Of a stretch of 28,857 bases of DNA, positions 1 through 8,234 are shown piece by piece (the stretch's first letter is position 1; each line of letters starts with the position of its first letter). Where the stretch lies: the NCBI GenBank assembly GCA_002308595.1, contig DBWH01000044.1:905-29761 (forward strand). The letters run 5' to 3'. The notes beneath the pieces were generated by a model. The model was not told the DNA's origin. It made no database searches and worked only from the letters and a program-made list of their open reading frames with translations. The translations under genes and the position numbers were made by a program. The DNA is from Mageeibacillus sp. UBA1243 (GTDB lineage Bacteria; Bacillota; Clostridia; UBA1212).

Positions 1-1248
1 CGCGGGGTTCCAGGAGACGTAGACGAGCCGGTCGGCGTTTAGACCGCTCAGGATTTCGGGCATTTTGTCGCCAAGGCCTTTGCGCGGGGGATCGACAACG
101 ATTGTGTCGGCTTGGCGGAGGGTGGCATTGGCGGTTTCGGCGGAAAGGACTTTTTCGGCATCGCCTGCGGTGAATTTTGCGTTGACGGCAATTCCGTTCA
201 CGACGGCTGCCCTGCCTGCTTCGGCAATTGCAGCTTCGGTGAAGTCAACGCCGTAGATAGTTTTGATTTTGTCGCATTTTTTCGCGAAATAAACGCCTAT
301 GGTACCGATGCCGCAGTAGACGTCGAGCATGTTGACGGGGCCTTGGCGGTCTCCGATTGCATACTCAAAAGCCTTGTCGTAAAGCTTTACGGTGGCGTAG
401 GGGTTGACCTGAAAAAACGACTCAGGCGCAATCTCGAAAACCGCATCGCCAATGAAATCCGTGAGCGTCTTCTCGCCCGCAATGAGCGTGAACTCGCCAA
501 GGAGAACGTTGTTGGTCTCTGAGGTGTTTGCGTGCGTGTAGAAGGACACGACCTCAGGAACGGTCTTCATGACCTCGGAAGCAATCCATTCTGCGTCGGG
601 AAAGCTTTTTGAGTTGACCGAGAGGCAGACCATTGCCCTGTTTGAGACTGAGACGCGGACCATGAGAGCGCGGAGAAGACCCTTGGCGGTTTCCTCGTTA
701 TAGACCGTGAAGCCCTTCCGGTTCAGGACGTCAAGGACCGCGTTGCAGACCTTCCGGCAAAGAGGCTTCTCGCAAAAGCAGCTGTCCGAGGCCACAACGT
801 CGTGGCTGTTTCGCCTGAAAAAGCCGCAGCGGATACCGTCTTTCGTCCTGACGAAGCGGTAAATCGCCTTGTTTCTGAACCCTGCAGTCGCGGGCGACGG
901 AATAATCGGATCGATTTTGATGCCCTTGAAGCCGCCAATGCGTTCCAGGCAGTCCTTCACGTGGTTTTCTTTGATTTCGAGCGTTCTTTCGTAAGAAAAG
1001 TGAAGGAGCGAGCAGCCGCCGCACACAGGGTAATATGGGCAGTTTTCGGACGCCGCCCTGCTCTCGGGTCTTGCCACAAGATAGCTTGATGTCTTTTTGA
1101 TGACCGTGCCGGCAACGTTTTCACCGACGTCTCCGCCAAAGCAGAAGACAGTCATGCCGTTCTGATCGCACACGCCGACGGCATTGCCGTCAATCGAGAC
1201 GTCCCTGACTTTAAAAGTTATGCGGCTGTTTTTCGAAACTTCTGTCAT
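1..1248 (-). CDS. rlmD: 23S rRNA (uracil-5-)-methyltransferase, RlmD/RumA family (partial, C-terminus beyond window)
   Basis: Open for 416 codons from ATG at 1248 to the window edge. The family uses SAM to make 5-methyluridine in 23S rRNA or tRNA. Visible parts in order: an N-terminal TRAM-like beta domain (about residues 1-65); an iron-sulfur cluster signature CPYYPVCGGC with a later Cys cluster (SDSCFCEKPLC); the SFFQVNPY motif; the SAM-binding loop LDVYCGIGTIG; and DPPRKGL. The last visible motif reads VYVSWNPA, where the family has VYVSCNPA, so the catalytic Cys codon is TGG (Trp) at 10-12. The gene starts 9 bp after the flippase stop, is the last visible member of the murF operon, and has only a weak ribosome binding site. 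RlmD, RlmC and TrmA paralogues cannot be told apart with certainty here. Confidence 0.9.
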   Translation of the reverse strand, partial: MTEVSKNSRITFKVRDVSIDGNAVGVCDQNGMTVFCFGGDVGENVAGTVIKKTSSYLVARPESRAASENCPYYPVCGGCSLLHFSYERTLEIKENHVKDCLERIGGFKGIKIDPIIPSPATAGFRNKAIYRFVRTKDGIRCGFFRRNSHDVVASDSCFCEKPLCRKVCNAVLDVLNRKGFTVYNEETAKGLLRALMVRVSVSNRAMVCLSVNSKSFPDAEWIASEVMKTVPEVVSFYTHANTSETNNVLLGEFTLIAGEKTLTDFIGDAVFEIAPESFFQVNPYATVKLYDKAFEYAIGDRQGPVNMLDVYCGIGTIGVYFAKKCDKIKTIYGVDFTEAAIAEAGRAAVVNGIAVNAKFTAGDAEKVLSAETANATLRQADTIVVDPPRKGLGDKMPEILSGLNADRLVYVSWNPA

Positions 1249-1257
1249 TTTAAAGGT

Positions 1258-2574
1258 CTACTGTATTTCGGTTGAGTCGATAGGTGTTTCATTGGCGGTT
1301 TCATCAATACTTGGCTTATCTCTGTCAGTATGAGCAAAGCCCAGGATCACAACTGCGATGAAGCGGACAGCGTTGACGCCAAGGAGTCCCCAGGTGATGC
1401 CCCAGATGCCGCCGTACTTTGTGAGCGGAACGAGCGCAGCCACAAAAAGGACCGCGTAGCCCGTGTTGATGATAAGCTGGTACTTCTCGTGAACGAAGCG
1501 CAGGACGATGACCATCATTGTGCCGGCGGTGAAATAAACGATCTGACCTGCATTGGCGAATATGAAGTAAGGGGATGCATTGGCGTATATGTTCGGGTAG
1601 ATGAGGCGCACGAAAATGTGTGACGCGAGTACGCTTCCCGCAGTAAAAACAGCCATCACAACGACCGCAATGAGGGTCGCCGTGGCGAAGAATTTCTTTG
1701 TGAATTTGCCTTTATATCGGGCAAGATAGCCGATGATGACGCCGTTGAGAGGCGTAGTGAGGAGCGCGACGATCTTGCCGACAAGGGTCGCAACGTAGAA
1801 AACCGTGACGTCCGAGCCCTGCCTGAATATCTGGAGCAGTATCTTGTCGCCCTGGAGAGCGAGTGCGTTGATGAGGTTTGTCGCGAGGAGGAACATTGCC
1901 GTGTTGACGTTTTCCTTCGCAAACGGACTTGGTTTGAGAACGTTTCTGCCCCTGAAAATGTCGCCCGTGACGCACACAAAGCCAACCGCAAGCGCCTCGC
2001 CGAGGATGATTGCAATCACCCAGCTGTAGCTTCCGCCGAAGACGTTGAACCTGACGAGGAACGAACCGCCGACGTAGCCGATCGCAATCAGGACGTAATA
2101 AACGAAAAATCTGAAGAAATTGACCTTCAGCCTGAACTCGACGTCACCGTAGTACCGGAGAACGCTGAGAACCGAGAGCACGATGAAAAGAACGTTAAAG
2201 AGAACGCCTTTTTCCTTAAGGATAAGAACCGATGCGCCGACAGATATGCCGGCAACGTAGATCATGGATATGAGCAGGAACAGGTTGAACTCGCCGTTCG
2301 CACTTCTTCCCTTCGTCTCGGCAACCATTCTCGCATAGTTGACGCCCGTACCGATTGCCGTGGCAAGCACAGACACGACCGCGAGCATCGAAAGAACGTC
2401 GCCGAAAGCGTCCTCGCCAAGGGCTTTGCTGATGCTCGGATAAAGCAGCAGCTGTATGACGCCGTTCATCGCGACAAGACCGAGCATGCTGAGCACAAGG
2501 TCCTTAAGACCCCTCATCTTCTTCGGCATTTTTCCGCTGTTCAATTCGTTTTCAACGCTCTTTTCAGGCTCCAT
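1258..2574 (-). CDS. Polysaccharide/lipid flippase-like membrane protein (Wzx/MATE, MOP superfamily)
   Basis: A 438-residue, very hydrophobic protein with about 12 predicted membrane segments and a short charged N-terminus (about 25 residues). The polar tail is rich in Asp, Glu and Thr. Length, even spacing of helices and paired charged loops fit the MOP exporter superfamily, whose Wzx and MurJ-like members flip undecaprenyl-linked sugars across the membrane. I see no motif that fixes the substrate, and it is too divergent from MurJ to call it that. It lies between coaE and the RlmD-type gene in the murF-polA operon, so transport of an envelope precursor is a reasonable inference. The ribosome binding site is weak. 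The gap upstream (2575-2657) carries two hairpins. The octamer occurs five times in this gene, at 1290, 1551 and 1578 as CATTGGCG and at 1377 and 2415 as CGCCAAGG. Confidence 0.75.
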   Translation of the reverse strand: MEPEKSVENELNSGKMPKKMRGLKDLVLSMLGLVAMNGVIQLLLYPSISKALGEDAFGDVLSMLAVVSVLATAIGTGVNYARMVAETKGRSANGEFNLFLLISMIYVAGISVGASVLILKEKGVLFNVLFIVLSVLSVLRYYGDVEFRLKVNFFRFFVYYVLIAIGYVGGSFLVRFNVFGGSYSWVIAIILGEALAVGFVCVTGDIFRGRNVLKPSPFAKENVNTAMFLLATNLINALALQGDKILLQIFRQGSDVTVFYVATLVGKIVALLTTPLNGVIIGYLARYKGKFTKKFFATATLIAVVVMAVFTAGSVLASHIFVRLIYPNIYANASPYFIFANAGQIVYFTAGTMMVIVLRFVHEKYQLIINTGYAVLFVAALVPLTKYGGIWGITWGLLGVNAVRFIAVVILGFAHTDRDKPSIDETANETPIDSTEIQ

Positions 2575-2604
2575 TTTACCGTTCTTCTTTTAAATTTTTC
2601 CGGA

Positions 2605-2655
2605 GCGCGGCGCTTGGGCCGCGCGGTTTCATTGGCGATAAGACTGCCGCCAATG
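2605..2655 (-). repeat. Two adjacent hairpins in the coaE-flippase gap, one built from two octamers
   Basis: CATTGGCG at 2630-2637 and CGCCAATG at 2648-2655 form a perfect 8-bp inverted repeat with a 10-nt loop, three bases after the coaE stop codon. A second perfect stem, GCGCGGC at 2605-2611 with GCCGCGC at 2618-2624 and a 6-nt loop, follows in the direction of transcription. Neither is followed by a T-tract on the minus strand, so they are not standard intrinsic terminators. They could protect the upstream RNA end, be a processing site, or attenuate the flippase and methyltransferase genes. Confidence 0.7.
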
Positions 2656-2657
2656 CA

Positions 2658-3260
2658 TCAAAGCTTCCCGACGGTCCTCTCGAACTCGTAAAGCACCAGT
2701 TTTTCAAGGTCTTCTTCTGAGCCTTCGTTGTCGATAGTCACGTCGGCAAGCTCCTGATACTCCCTGTTCGAAAGCTGCGCGGCAATGCGCATCTCAGCCT
2801 CCTCATCGGTGAGACCGTTTCTGTTTTTGATTCTTTCAATGCGGAGGTCGTCGTTTGCGCAGACCGCCCAGACAACGTCGGACACGTCAAAAAAGCCGTT
2901 TTCGACGGGGATCGGCACGTCAAGGACCGCATACTTTGCGCCTCTTGCTTCAAGCAGGGAAAGCCTTCGCTTAATCTCTGCCGCAACGGCCCCGTGCACG
3001 ATTTCGTTGAGCTTGAGCCGTTTTGCATTGTCGGTAAAGACGACGGCCGCAAGTTTTGCGCGGTCAAGCTCGCCTGTTGCATTGTCGACAACGTCACCGC
3101 CAAAGTAAGCAACAATCTCATCGAACACAGGTGTGCCCTTGCGCTGAAGCTCCTTTGCAAGGACGTCCGCGTCGATGACTTCGCAGCCTTTATTTCTGAG
3201 AATCGCGGCAACCTTTGATTTTCCGGTGCCCGACCCTCCCGTTATGCCAAGTACTCGCAT
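2658..3260 (-). CDS. coaE: Dephospho-CoA kinase
   Basis: Catalyses ATP-dependent phosphorylation of the ribose 3'-hydroxyl of dephospho-CoA, the last step of coenzyme A synthesis, in the cytosol. The 200-residue length is normal for the family. The P-loop GGSGTGKSK is at residues 8-16, an IDAD motif near residue 30 matches the substrate-binding region, LDVPIPVENG matches the conserved LDxPLLxE segment, and the lid-like RIAAQLSNREYQELAD is followed by the typical IDN before the C-terminal helix. An AAGAGGT ribosome binding site precedes the ATG. It starts 38 bp after polA, a pairing also common in bacilli (polA-mutM-coaE), here without mutM between them. Confidence 0.95.
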   Translation of the reverse strand: MRVLGITGGSGTGKSKVAAILRNKGCEVIDADVLAKELQRKGTPVFDEIVAYFGGDVVDNATGELDRAKLAAVVFTDNAKRLKLNEIVHGAVAAEIKRRLSLLEARGAKYAVLDVPIPVENGFFDVSDVVWAVCANDDLRIERIKNRNGLTDEEAEMRIAAQLSNREYQELADVTIDNEGSEEDLEKLVLYEFERTVGKL

Positions 3261-3298
3261 ATAATACCTCTTAAAGTTTTCCTATAAATAGGCGCTTT

Positions 3299-5998
3299 CT
3301 ATTTTTCCCACTCATAAGATGATACTACTGATACCGGGAACGGTACCTCGAGATCAACCGCGCCTTCCATCATCTCGGTGACGAGCGCCTTGACCTCCTC
3401 TTCCTCTTCCTTCGGACAGTCGCACAGTATCTCGTCGTGCACCTGAAGAACGAGGCAGGACTTAAGGCCCCTTCGCTCCAGCTCGCGGTCGACCTTGACC
3501 ATTGCAAGCTTCATTATGTCTGCTGCGGCGCCCTGGATCGGCATGTTCATCGCAACTCTCTCACCAAACTGTCTCACCGGGTATTTCGGGTTGACGAGTT
3601 CGGGGAGGTATCTGCGGCGGCCCATTGGCGTCTTCGCGTAGCCCGTCCGCTTTGCCTCAAGCTTCAGCTTTTCGAGGAAGTCCTTGACGCCGGGGAATTT
3701 TTTGAAGTAGCCCGCGATGTAGCGCCTTGCCTCCCATACGCTGACGCCGATTTCAGCCGCAAGACCGTACTCGCTCATTCCGTAGATGATGCCGAAGTTG
3801 ACGGCTTTTGCGGCGGAGCGCATCTCGTATGTGACCTGATCAAGCGGTACGTCGTTTACGTCCGCCGCGGTCAGCGTGTGTATGTCGGTGCCGTTTTTGA
3901 ACGCCTCGACCATGGTCCTGTCGCCCGACATGCATGCCATGAGACGAAGCTCAATCTGCGAGTAGTCCGCGTCAACGAGCACCATGTTTTCGCTGCCGGC
4001 AACAAACGCCTTTCTGATGACTCTGCCGAGTTCGTGCCTCACGGGTATGTTCTGCAGGTTCGGTTCGCTTGAACTGAGCCTTCCCGTCGCGGTCACAGTC
4101 TGATTGAAAGTAGTGTAAACCCTGCCGGTCTTCTCATCGATGACGCCAAGGAGACCGTCTATATAGGTCGATTTCAGCTTGGCGTTTTGCCTGTATTCAA
4201 GAATAAGCTTCACTACAGGGTGCTTGTCAACAAGTTCCTCCAGCACCTCCTGGCCTGTTTTGTAGCCCGTGCGGGTCTTGTTTTTCTTGCCGCCTTCGAT
4301 TCCGAGCTTGTCAAAAAGCACCTCGCCAAGCTGCTTCGGCGAGTTAATGTTAAACTCCATCCCGCAGAGTTCGTAAATCTTCTTTTTCAGTTCGTCAAGG
4401 TTTTTCTCGTAAACCTTGCCCTCTTCGCGCAGTATTTCCGCGTTGACTCTGACGCCGCGGCACTCCATCTTGGCGAGTACCGTGATCATCGGAATCTCAA
4501 TCTCCTCAAGAAGAACCTTCATACCGTCGCGCGCGATTCGCTCGTCTGCGGCTTTGAAAACCTCGGGCATGAAATAAATGTCCTCGCGGTCAACGCCCGT
4601 GTAGAACCTCACCGTCGAAACGTATTCGTCAAGGCCCCTTGTCGAGTCCGAAAGGTATGCGCAGATGGCAAGGTCATTGGCGACAGGTTTAATGAGAACG
4701 CCGCGCCTCAGGCATGCGGTAATGAGGGCTTTTCCGTCAAACATGAACTTTTTGACGCTTTCGTCGGAAAGAAGCTTCCTGAACACGCCAATGAACCCCT
4801 CCGAAGCCGCATCGTCCGCCATATCGACCGTGAAAGCCTCTTCCCTGTCGTCTTTCGGCGCGTGAAGTATGATTTCCGAGAGCGCGCCCTTCTGCTTTTT
4901 CACGATAATGTAGAGGTTTTCCGCGCCTTTCATAGAGTCAAGAGCCGACGTCATTTCGTCTCTGTTTGTAAGCCTCACATAATCCGCGTGAGCTTTTCTT
5001 GCCTGCGGCAGTACACCGCCGCCCTCTTCGCCTGATGCAAAATCAAAGAGCGATGCAGGCGCGTCATCGTCATCCGTCTGAGCCCGGGCGGCGGCATTTT
5101 CCGCAAGCTCCTCGAGCTTCATTGACTTTATGAGCTTTCTCAGCTCAAGCTTTTTCATGAAGGCAAGCAGCCCCGGATAATCCTTTTCCTTTACGGCAAG
5201 GTTTTCAATGTCCCCGCCGCATATATCCGCGAGCGGAACGTCCTTTTTGATCTCGGCAAGCTTCAGGCTCAGGTAGCAGAGGTCTTTTCCGTTTTCGAGC
5301 TTCTCCTTTGTACCCTTGGCGGCAACTTTGTCTATATTTTCAAAAATTCCGTCAATCGAGCCGAACTGCTGAAGAAGTGACAGAGCACCTTTCGGGCCAA
5401 TTCCGGGGCAGCCGGGTATGTTATCCGAGCTGTCGCCCATGAGAGCCTTCATCGGAACTACCATGTCTGCGTCGGCGCCGTAGAAGACGTCTTTTACCTT
5501 GTCGGGTGTGACGCGGTTTGTGGTCGTGGTGCCCTCCGAAGTGATCGGAAGAAGTATTGTGACTTTATCGTTTACGAGCTGGAGGGAGTCCTTGTCGCCG
5601 GTAAGAATCAGGCAGGGTACGTTTTTTTCTGCACTGCTCACGGAAAGCGTACCAATGATGTCGTCAGCTTCGATGTCGGAAAGCTCGCACCTTGACACGC
5701 CAAGAAGATCGAGTGCCTCCTTGATGAGCGGCATCTGCATTCTGAGTTCTTCGGGCATGCCTTTGCGCTTGCCTTTGTACTCCTTGAAAATGTCGTGGCG
5801 GAAGGTGTGCTTGCCGGCGTCAAATGCGACGCAGACCATTGTCGGCTTCTCCTGTTCGAGAATCCTTGTGATGATGTGAAGGAAGCCGTGGACAGCGCCC
5901 GTATAGGTGCCCTCGGAGTTCCGGAGCATGCTCGCGCCTGCGCCGTAGAAAGCTCTGTTTGCTATGCTGTTGCCGTCAACGAGAAGAAGTTTGTCCAT
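3299..5998 (-). CDS. polA: DNA polymerase I
   Basis: Family A polymerase of 899 residues that fills gaps and removes RNA primers in replication and repair. The N-terminal 5' nuclease is complete: LLVDGNSIANRAF near residue 5, DIEADDIIG, LTGDKDSLQ and MGDSSDNIPG with the helix-hairpin-helix GCPGIGPKGA. The middle part (about 300-480) keeps the exonuclease fold length but I find no DxE catalytic motif, so proofreading is probably lost, as known for several Bacillota PolA enzymes. The polymerase domain shows TATGRLSSSEPNLQNIP, motif A DADYSQIELR, motif B RSAAKAVNFGIIYG and motif C QVHDE at 852-856. It follows ftsW by 40 bp in the murF operon. Confidence 0.97.
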   Translation of the reverse strand: MDKLLLVDGNSIANRAFYGAGASMLRNSEGTYTGAVHGFLHIITRILEQEKPTMVCVAFDAGKHTFRHDIFKEYKGKRKGMPEELRMQMPLIKEALDLLGVSRCELSDIEADDIIGTLSVSSAEKNVPCLILTGDKDSLQLVNDKVTILLPITSEGTTTTNRVTPDKVKDVFYGADADMVVPMKALMGDSSDNIPGCPGIGPKGALSLLQQFGSIDGIFENIDKVAAKGTKEKLENGKDLCYLSLKLAEIKKDVPLADICGGDIENLAVKEKDYPGLLAFMKKLELRKLIKSMKLEELAENAAARAQTDDDDAPASLFDFASGEEGGGVLPQARKAHADYVRLTNRDEMTSALDSMKGAENLYIIVKKQKGALSEIILHAPKDDREEAFTVDMADDAASEGFIGVFRKLLSDESVKKFMFDGKALITACLRRGVLIKPVANDLAICAYLSDSTRGLDEYVSTVRFYTGVDREDIYFMPEVFKAADERIARDGMKVLLEEIEIPMITVLAKMECRGVRVNAEILREEGKVYEKNLDELKKKIYELCGMEFNINSPKQLGEVLFDKLGIEGGKKNKTRTGYKTGQEVLEELVDKHPVVKLILEYRQNAKLKSTYIDGLLGVIDEKTGRVYTTFNQTVTATGRLSSSEPNLQNIPVRHELGRVIRKAFVAGSENMVLVDADYSQIELRLMACMSGDRTMVEAFKNGTDIHTLTAADVNDVPLDQVTYEMRSAAKAVNFGIIYGMSEYGLAAEIGVSVWEARRYIAGYFKKFPGVKDFLEKLKLEAKRTGYAKTPMGRRRYLPELVNPKYPVRQFGERVAMNMPIQGAAADIMKLAMVKVDRELERRGLKSCLVLQVHDEILCDCPKEEEEEVKALVTEMMEGAVDLEVPFPVSVVSSYEWEK

Positions 5999-6038
5999 GG
6001 TAAATGTATCCTTTTGGCGGTTTCAAGGCGCACTGCCC

Positions 6039-7190
6039 CTATATTTTCGGATAGTTGCTCTGTTTTGCGATGTTGAGAAGCACGCCCATTGCCGCCAATA
6101 TAATCAGTATCGCGCTGCCTCCGTAGCTGAAGAACGGGAGACTGACGCCCGTGACAGGGATGAGCGCGGACACGACGGCCATGTTCAGGATGGTCTGGAG
6201 AGCCATCATGGTCATTATGCCTGCGGAAAGAAGCGTGCCGAATCTGTCGCCGGAATGTGCCGCGACTTTGAAGCCTCTTGCAAAGAAGAGACCGTAAACT
6301 ATGATGATAGCAAGAACGCCGAAGAAGCCAAGCTCCTCAGCCGTGATTGCGAATATGAAGTCGTTGTAAGCCTCGGGGAGGTATGAATATTTCTGGATGC
6401 TCTTGCCGAAGCCGAGTCCCCAGACGCCGCCGCTGCCGATTGCAAGGATCGAGTTATGTATCTGGGAGAGTGCCTCCTCCGAAACGCCTTCGGGAACCTT
6501 CGAGGTATTTCCCATGAACGTTGCGAAATAAACCGCAAACCTTGCCGATAAGTGCTCGATGAGGTCCGGTTTGATCAGGACGACAAGCCCGAGGAGCGCG
6601 CTGCCGCCTCCTATGACGGTGAGGAATACGAACCACCTGACGCCGCCGTAAACCATGATGGCAATGCAAATCAGCGATATTATGATCGTCGCGCTTATGT
6701 GCTTCTGAAGCACTACGGCAAGGAGCGACGCAGCCGTCGGCAGCAAAAGCGTCAGGATGCCTGCCCAGCTTTTTGACTTTTCGCCCCACTTTTCATCCGA
6801 AAGAGTGGCGGCAAGGTAAAAAATCAGCGCTATTTTCAGTATTTCGGACGGCTGGAACGAGAACGAACCGACCTTCAGCCACCTCTGCGCGTCGTTTCTT
6901 ACCTGTCCGACAAGCGCCGTCAGGTAGTTTATTCCGAGCGCGAATATCAGGAAATAGCCCGAAATTCTTTTATAGAACCTGTAATTGATAAATGAGACGC
7001 CGATCATGACCACCGAACCCAGGACGGCAAATATGAACTGGTTTCTCATGAAGTGCATCGTGTCGTCGGAAAGGTAACTGCCGCGGACAAAGCTCGAGCT
7101 GCCGAGCATAAGTATGCCCGCGCCGAGAATCACGACAATGAGTATCAGGAGAACGAAATCAAACTGCTTGTTTTGAATCTGTGATTTCAT
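6039..7190 (-). CDS. ftsW: SEDS-family peptidoglycan glycosyltransferase (FtsW/SpoVE-like)
   Basis: A 383-residue polytopic protein with about ten membrane segments. SEDS proteins polymerise glycan strands from lipid II together with a class B penicillin-binding protein. The diagnostic stretch IPVTGVSLPFFSYGGSA near the C-terminus, the FQPSEILKIALI motif near residue 110 and the loop AEELGFFGV identify the family. Position right after mraY and murF points to the division or sporulation branch (FtsW or SpoVE) rather than RodA, but sequence alone does not fully separate them. The ATG is preceded by a purine-rich AAAGGGAAAGG site. murD and murG, which usually flank ftsW in division and cell wall (dcw) clusters, are absent. 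Confidence 0.9.
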   Translation of the reverse strand: MKSQIQNKQFDFVLLILIVVILGAGILMLGSSSFVRGSYLSDDTMHFMRNQFIFAVLGSVVMIGVSFINYRFYKRISGYFLIFALGINYLTALVGQVRNDAQRWLKVGSFSFQPSEILKIALIFYLAATLSDEKWGEKSKSWAGILTLLLPTAASLLAVVLQKHISATIIISLICIAIMVYGGVRWFVFLTVIGGGSALLGLVVLIKPDLIEHLSARFAVYFATFMGNTSKVPEGVSEEALSQIHNSILAIGSGGVWGLGFGKSIQKYSYLPEAYNDFIFAITAEELGFFGVLAIIIVYGLFFARGFKVAAHSGDRFGTLLSAGIMTMMALQTILNMAVVSALIPVTGVSLPFFSYGGSAILIILAAMGVLLNIAKQSNYPKI

Positions 7191-7244
7191 CGCCTTTCCC
7201 TTTCCGTACGGTCTTTTAAGGGTTTAACGCATTGGCGGTTTCTG

Positions 7245-8225
7245 TCAGAAGCCCCTTGCGAAAATGTATGTGGCAATGCAGCAGACGGCCACAAATGCCC
7301 AGAAAACGTAAGTTACGGTAATTTCCTTCCAGCCGCAGAGCTCGAAGTGGTGGTGAAGCGGGGCCATCTTGAAGATTCTTCTGCCGTGCGTGAGTTTGAA
7401 AAATCCCACCTGCAGGAGCACCGAGAGAGCCTCGAACACGAAAAGCAGGCCCGCAAAGAAGAGAAGGAACGGGTGATTTGACATGATTGCCGCAGCGCCG
7501 AGGACACCGCCAAGGGCCAGCGACCCGGTATCGCCCATGAATATTTTTGCGGGGTGGTAGTTGTAGATCATGTAGCCCGCGAGCGAGCCCACAGATATTG
7601 CCGAGAAGATCGATATTCTCGGATTCGGGAACATGTAAAGCGTCACAACGGTGAAAAACGCGAAAACTATCGCGCAGCAGCCTCCGCAGAGACCGTCAAG
7701 GCCGTCGGTGAGGTTGACCGCATTGCTCTCGGCAAGCATCATGAATATCACGAAGGGTATGTAAAGCCAGCCGAGCGAGACAACGTAGCGCGTTCCGAGG
7801 AACATGAACTTGAAGGACGCAGACTTGTTCACGAAGAACTGCATGTATGCCGCAAAAGCGCCGCTCACGACAAGGAGAGCCGCCATCTTCTGCCACCAGC
7901 GCAGGCCGTCCTTGCTCTTCTTTTTAATCTTCAGCATATCGTCGATGAAGCCGACAATGCCGAAAAGAATCGCGACGGCGGGGAGCACGATAAACTCCCA
8001 GTCCTTCTTGATAATCGCGTAAACGCCCGTGACACAGATCATGGGTATCAGGAAAATCCAGCCGCCCATTGTCGGTGTGCCTGTCTTCTTAAGGTGACTT
8101 TCAACGCCGTTGTAGCGTTCGACCTGTCCGAACTTCAGTCTGCGCATAAGAGGCACGACAAAAAGACCGGAAACGGCCGCAACGGCAAAAGATATTAAAA
8201 GACCTATGATTTCGTCGTTAATCAT
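7245..8225 (-). CDS. mraY: Phospho-N-acetylmuramoyl-pentapeptide transferase (lipid I synthase)
   Basis: Transfers phospho-MurNAc-pentapeptide from UDP to undecaprenyl phosphate at the inner face of the membrane, making lipid I. The 326-residue length and roughly ten helices are typical. Family motifs are all present: GTPTMGG near residue 50, FIDDMLKIKKKSKDGL, the active-site NAVNLTDGLDGL, FMGDTGSLALGG, and the histidine motif APLHHHFE near the C-terminus. It starts 9 bp after the murF stop with a GAGGGAAAG site just before the ATG, so the two are almost certainly translated from one mRNA. A CATTGGCG octamer lies 7 bp past its stop codon (7230-7237). Confidence 0.97.
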   Translation of the reverse strand: MINDEIIGLLISFAVAAVSGLFVVPLMRRLKFGQVERYNGVESHLKKTGTPTMGGWIFLIPMICVTGVYAIIKKDWEFIVLPAVAILFGIVGFIDDMLKIKKKSKDGLRWWQKMAALLVVSGAFAAYMQFFVNKSASFKFMFLGTRYVVSLGWLYIPFVIFMMLAESNAVNLTDGLDGLCGGCCAIVFAFFTVVTLYMFPNPRISIFSAISVGSLAGYMIYNYHPAKIFMGDTGSLALGGVLGAAAIMSNHPFLLFFAGLLFVFEALSVLLQVGFFKLTHGRRIFKMAPLHHHFELCGWKEITVTYVFWAFVAVCCIATYIFARGF

Positions 8226-8234
8226 ATCTTTCCC

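Noticed and set aside
4187..5035. Long plus-strand open frame (282 codons) opposite polA
   Set aside because: It lies wholly inside polA, whose motifs are complete on the other strand; composition is that of an antisense shadow and no ribosome binding site or family motif is seen.
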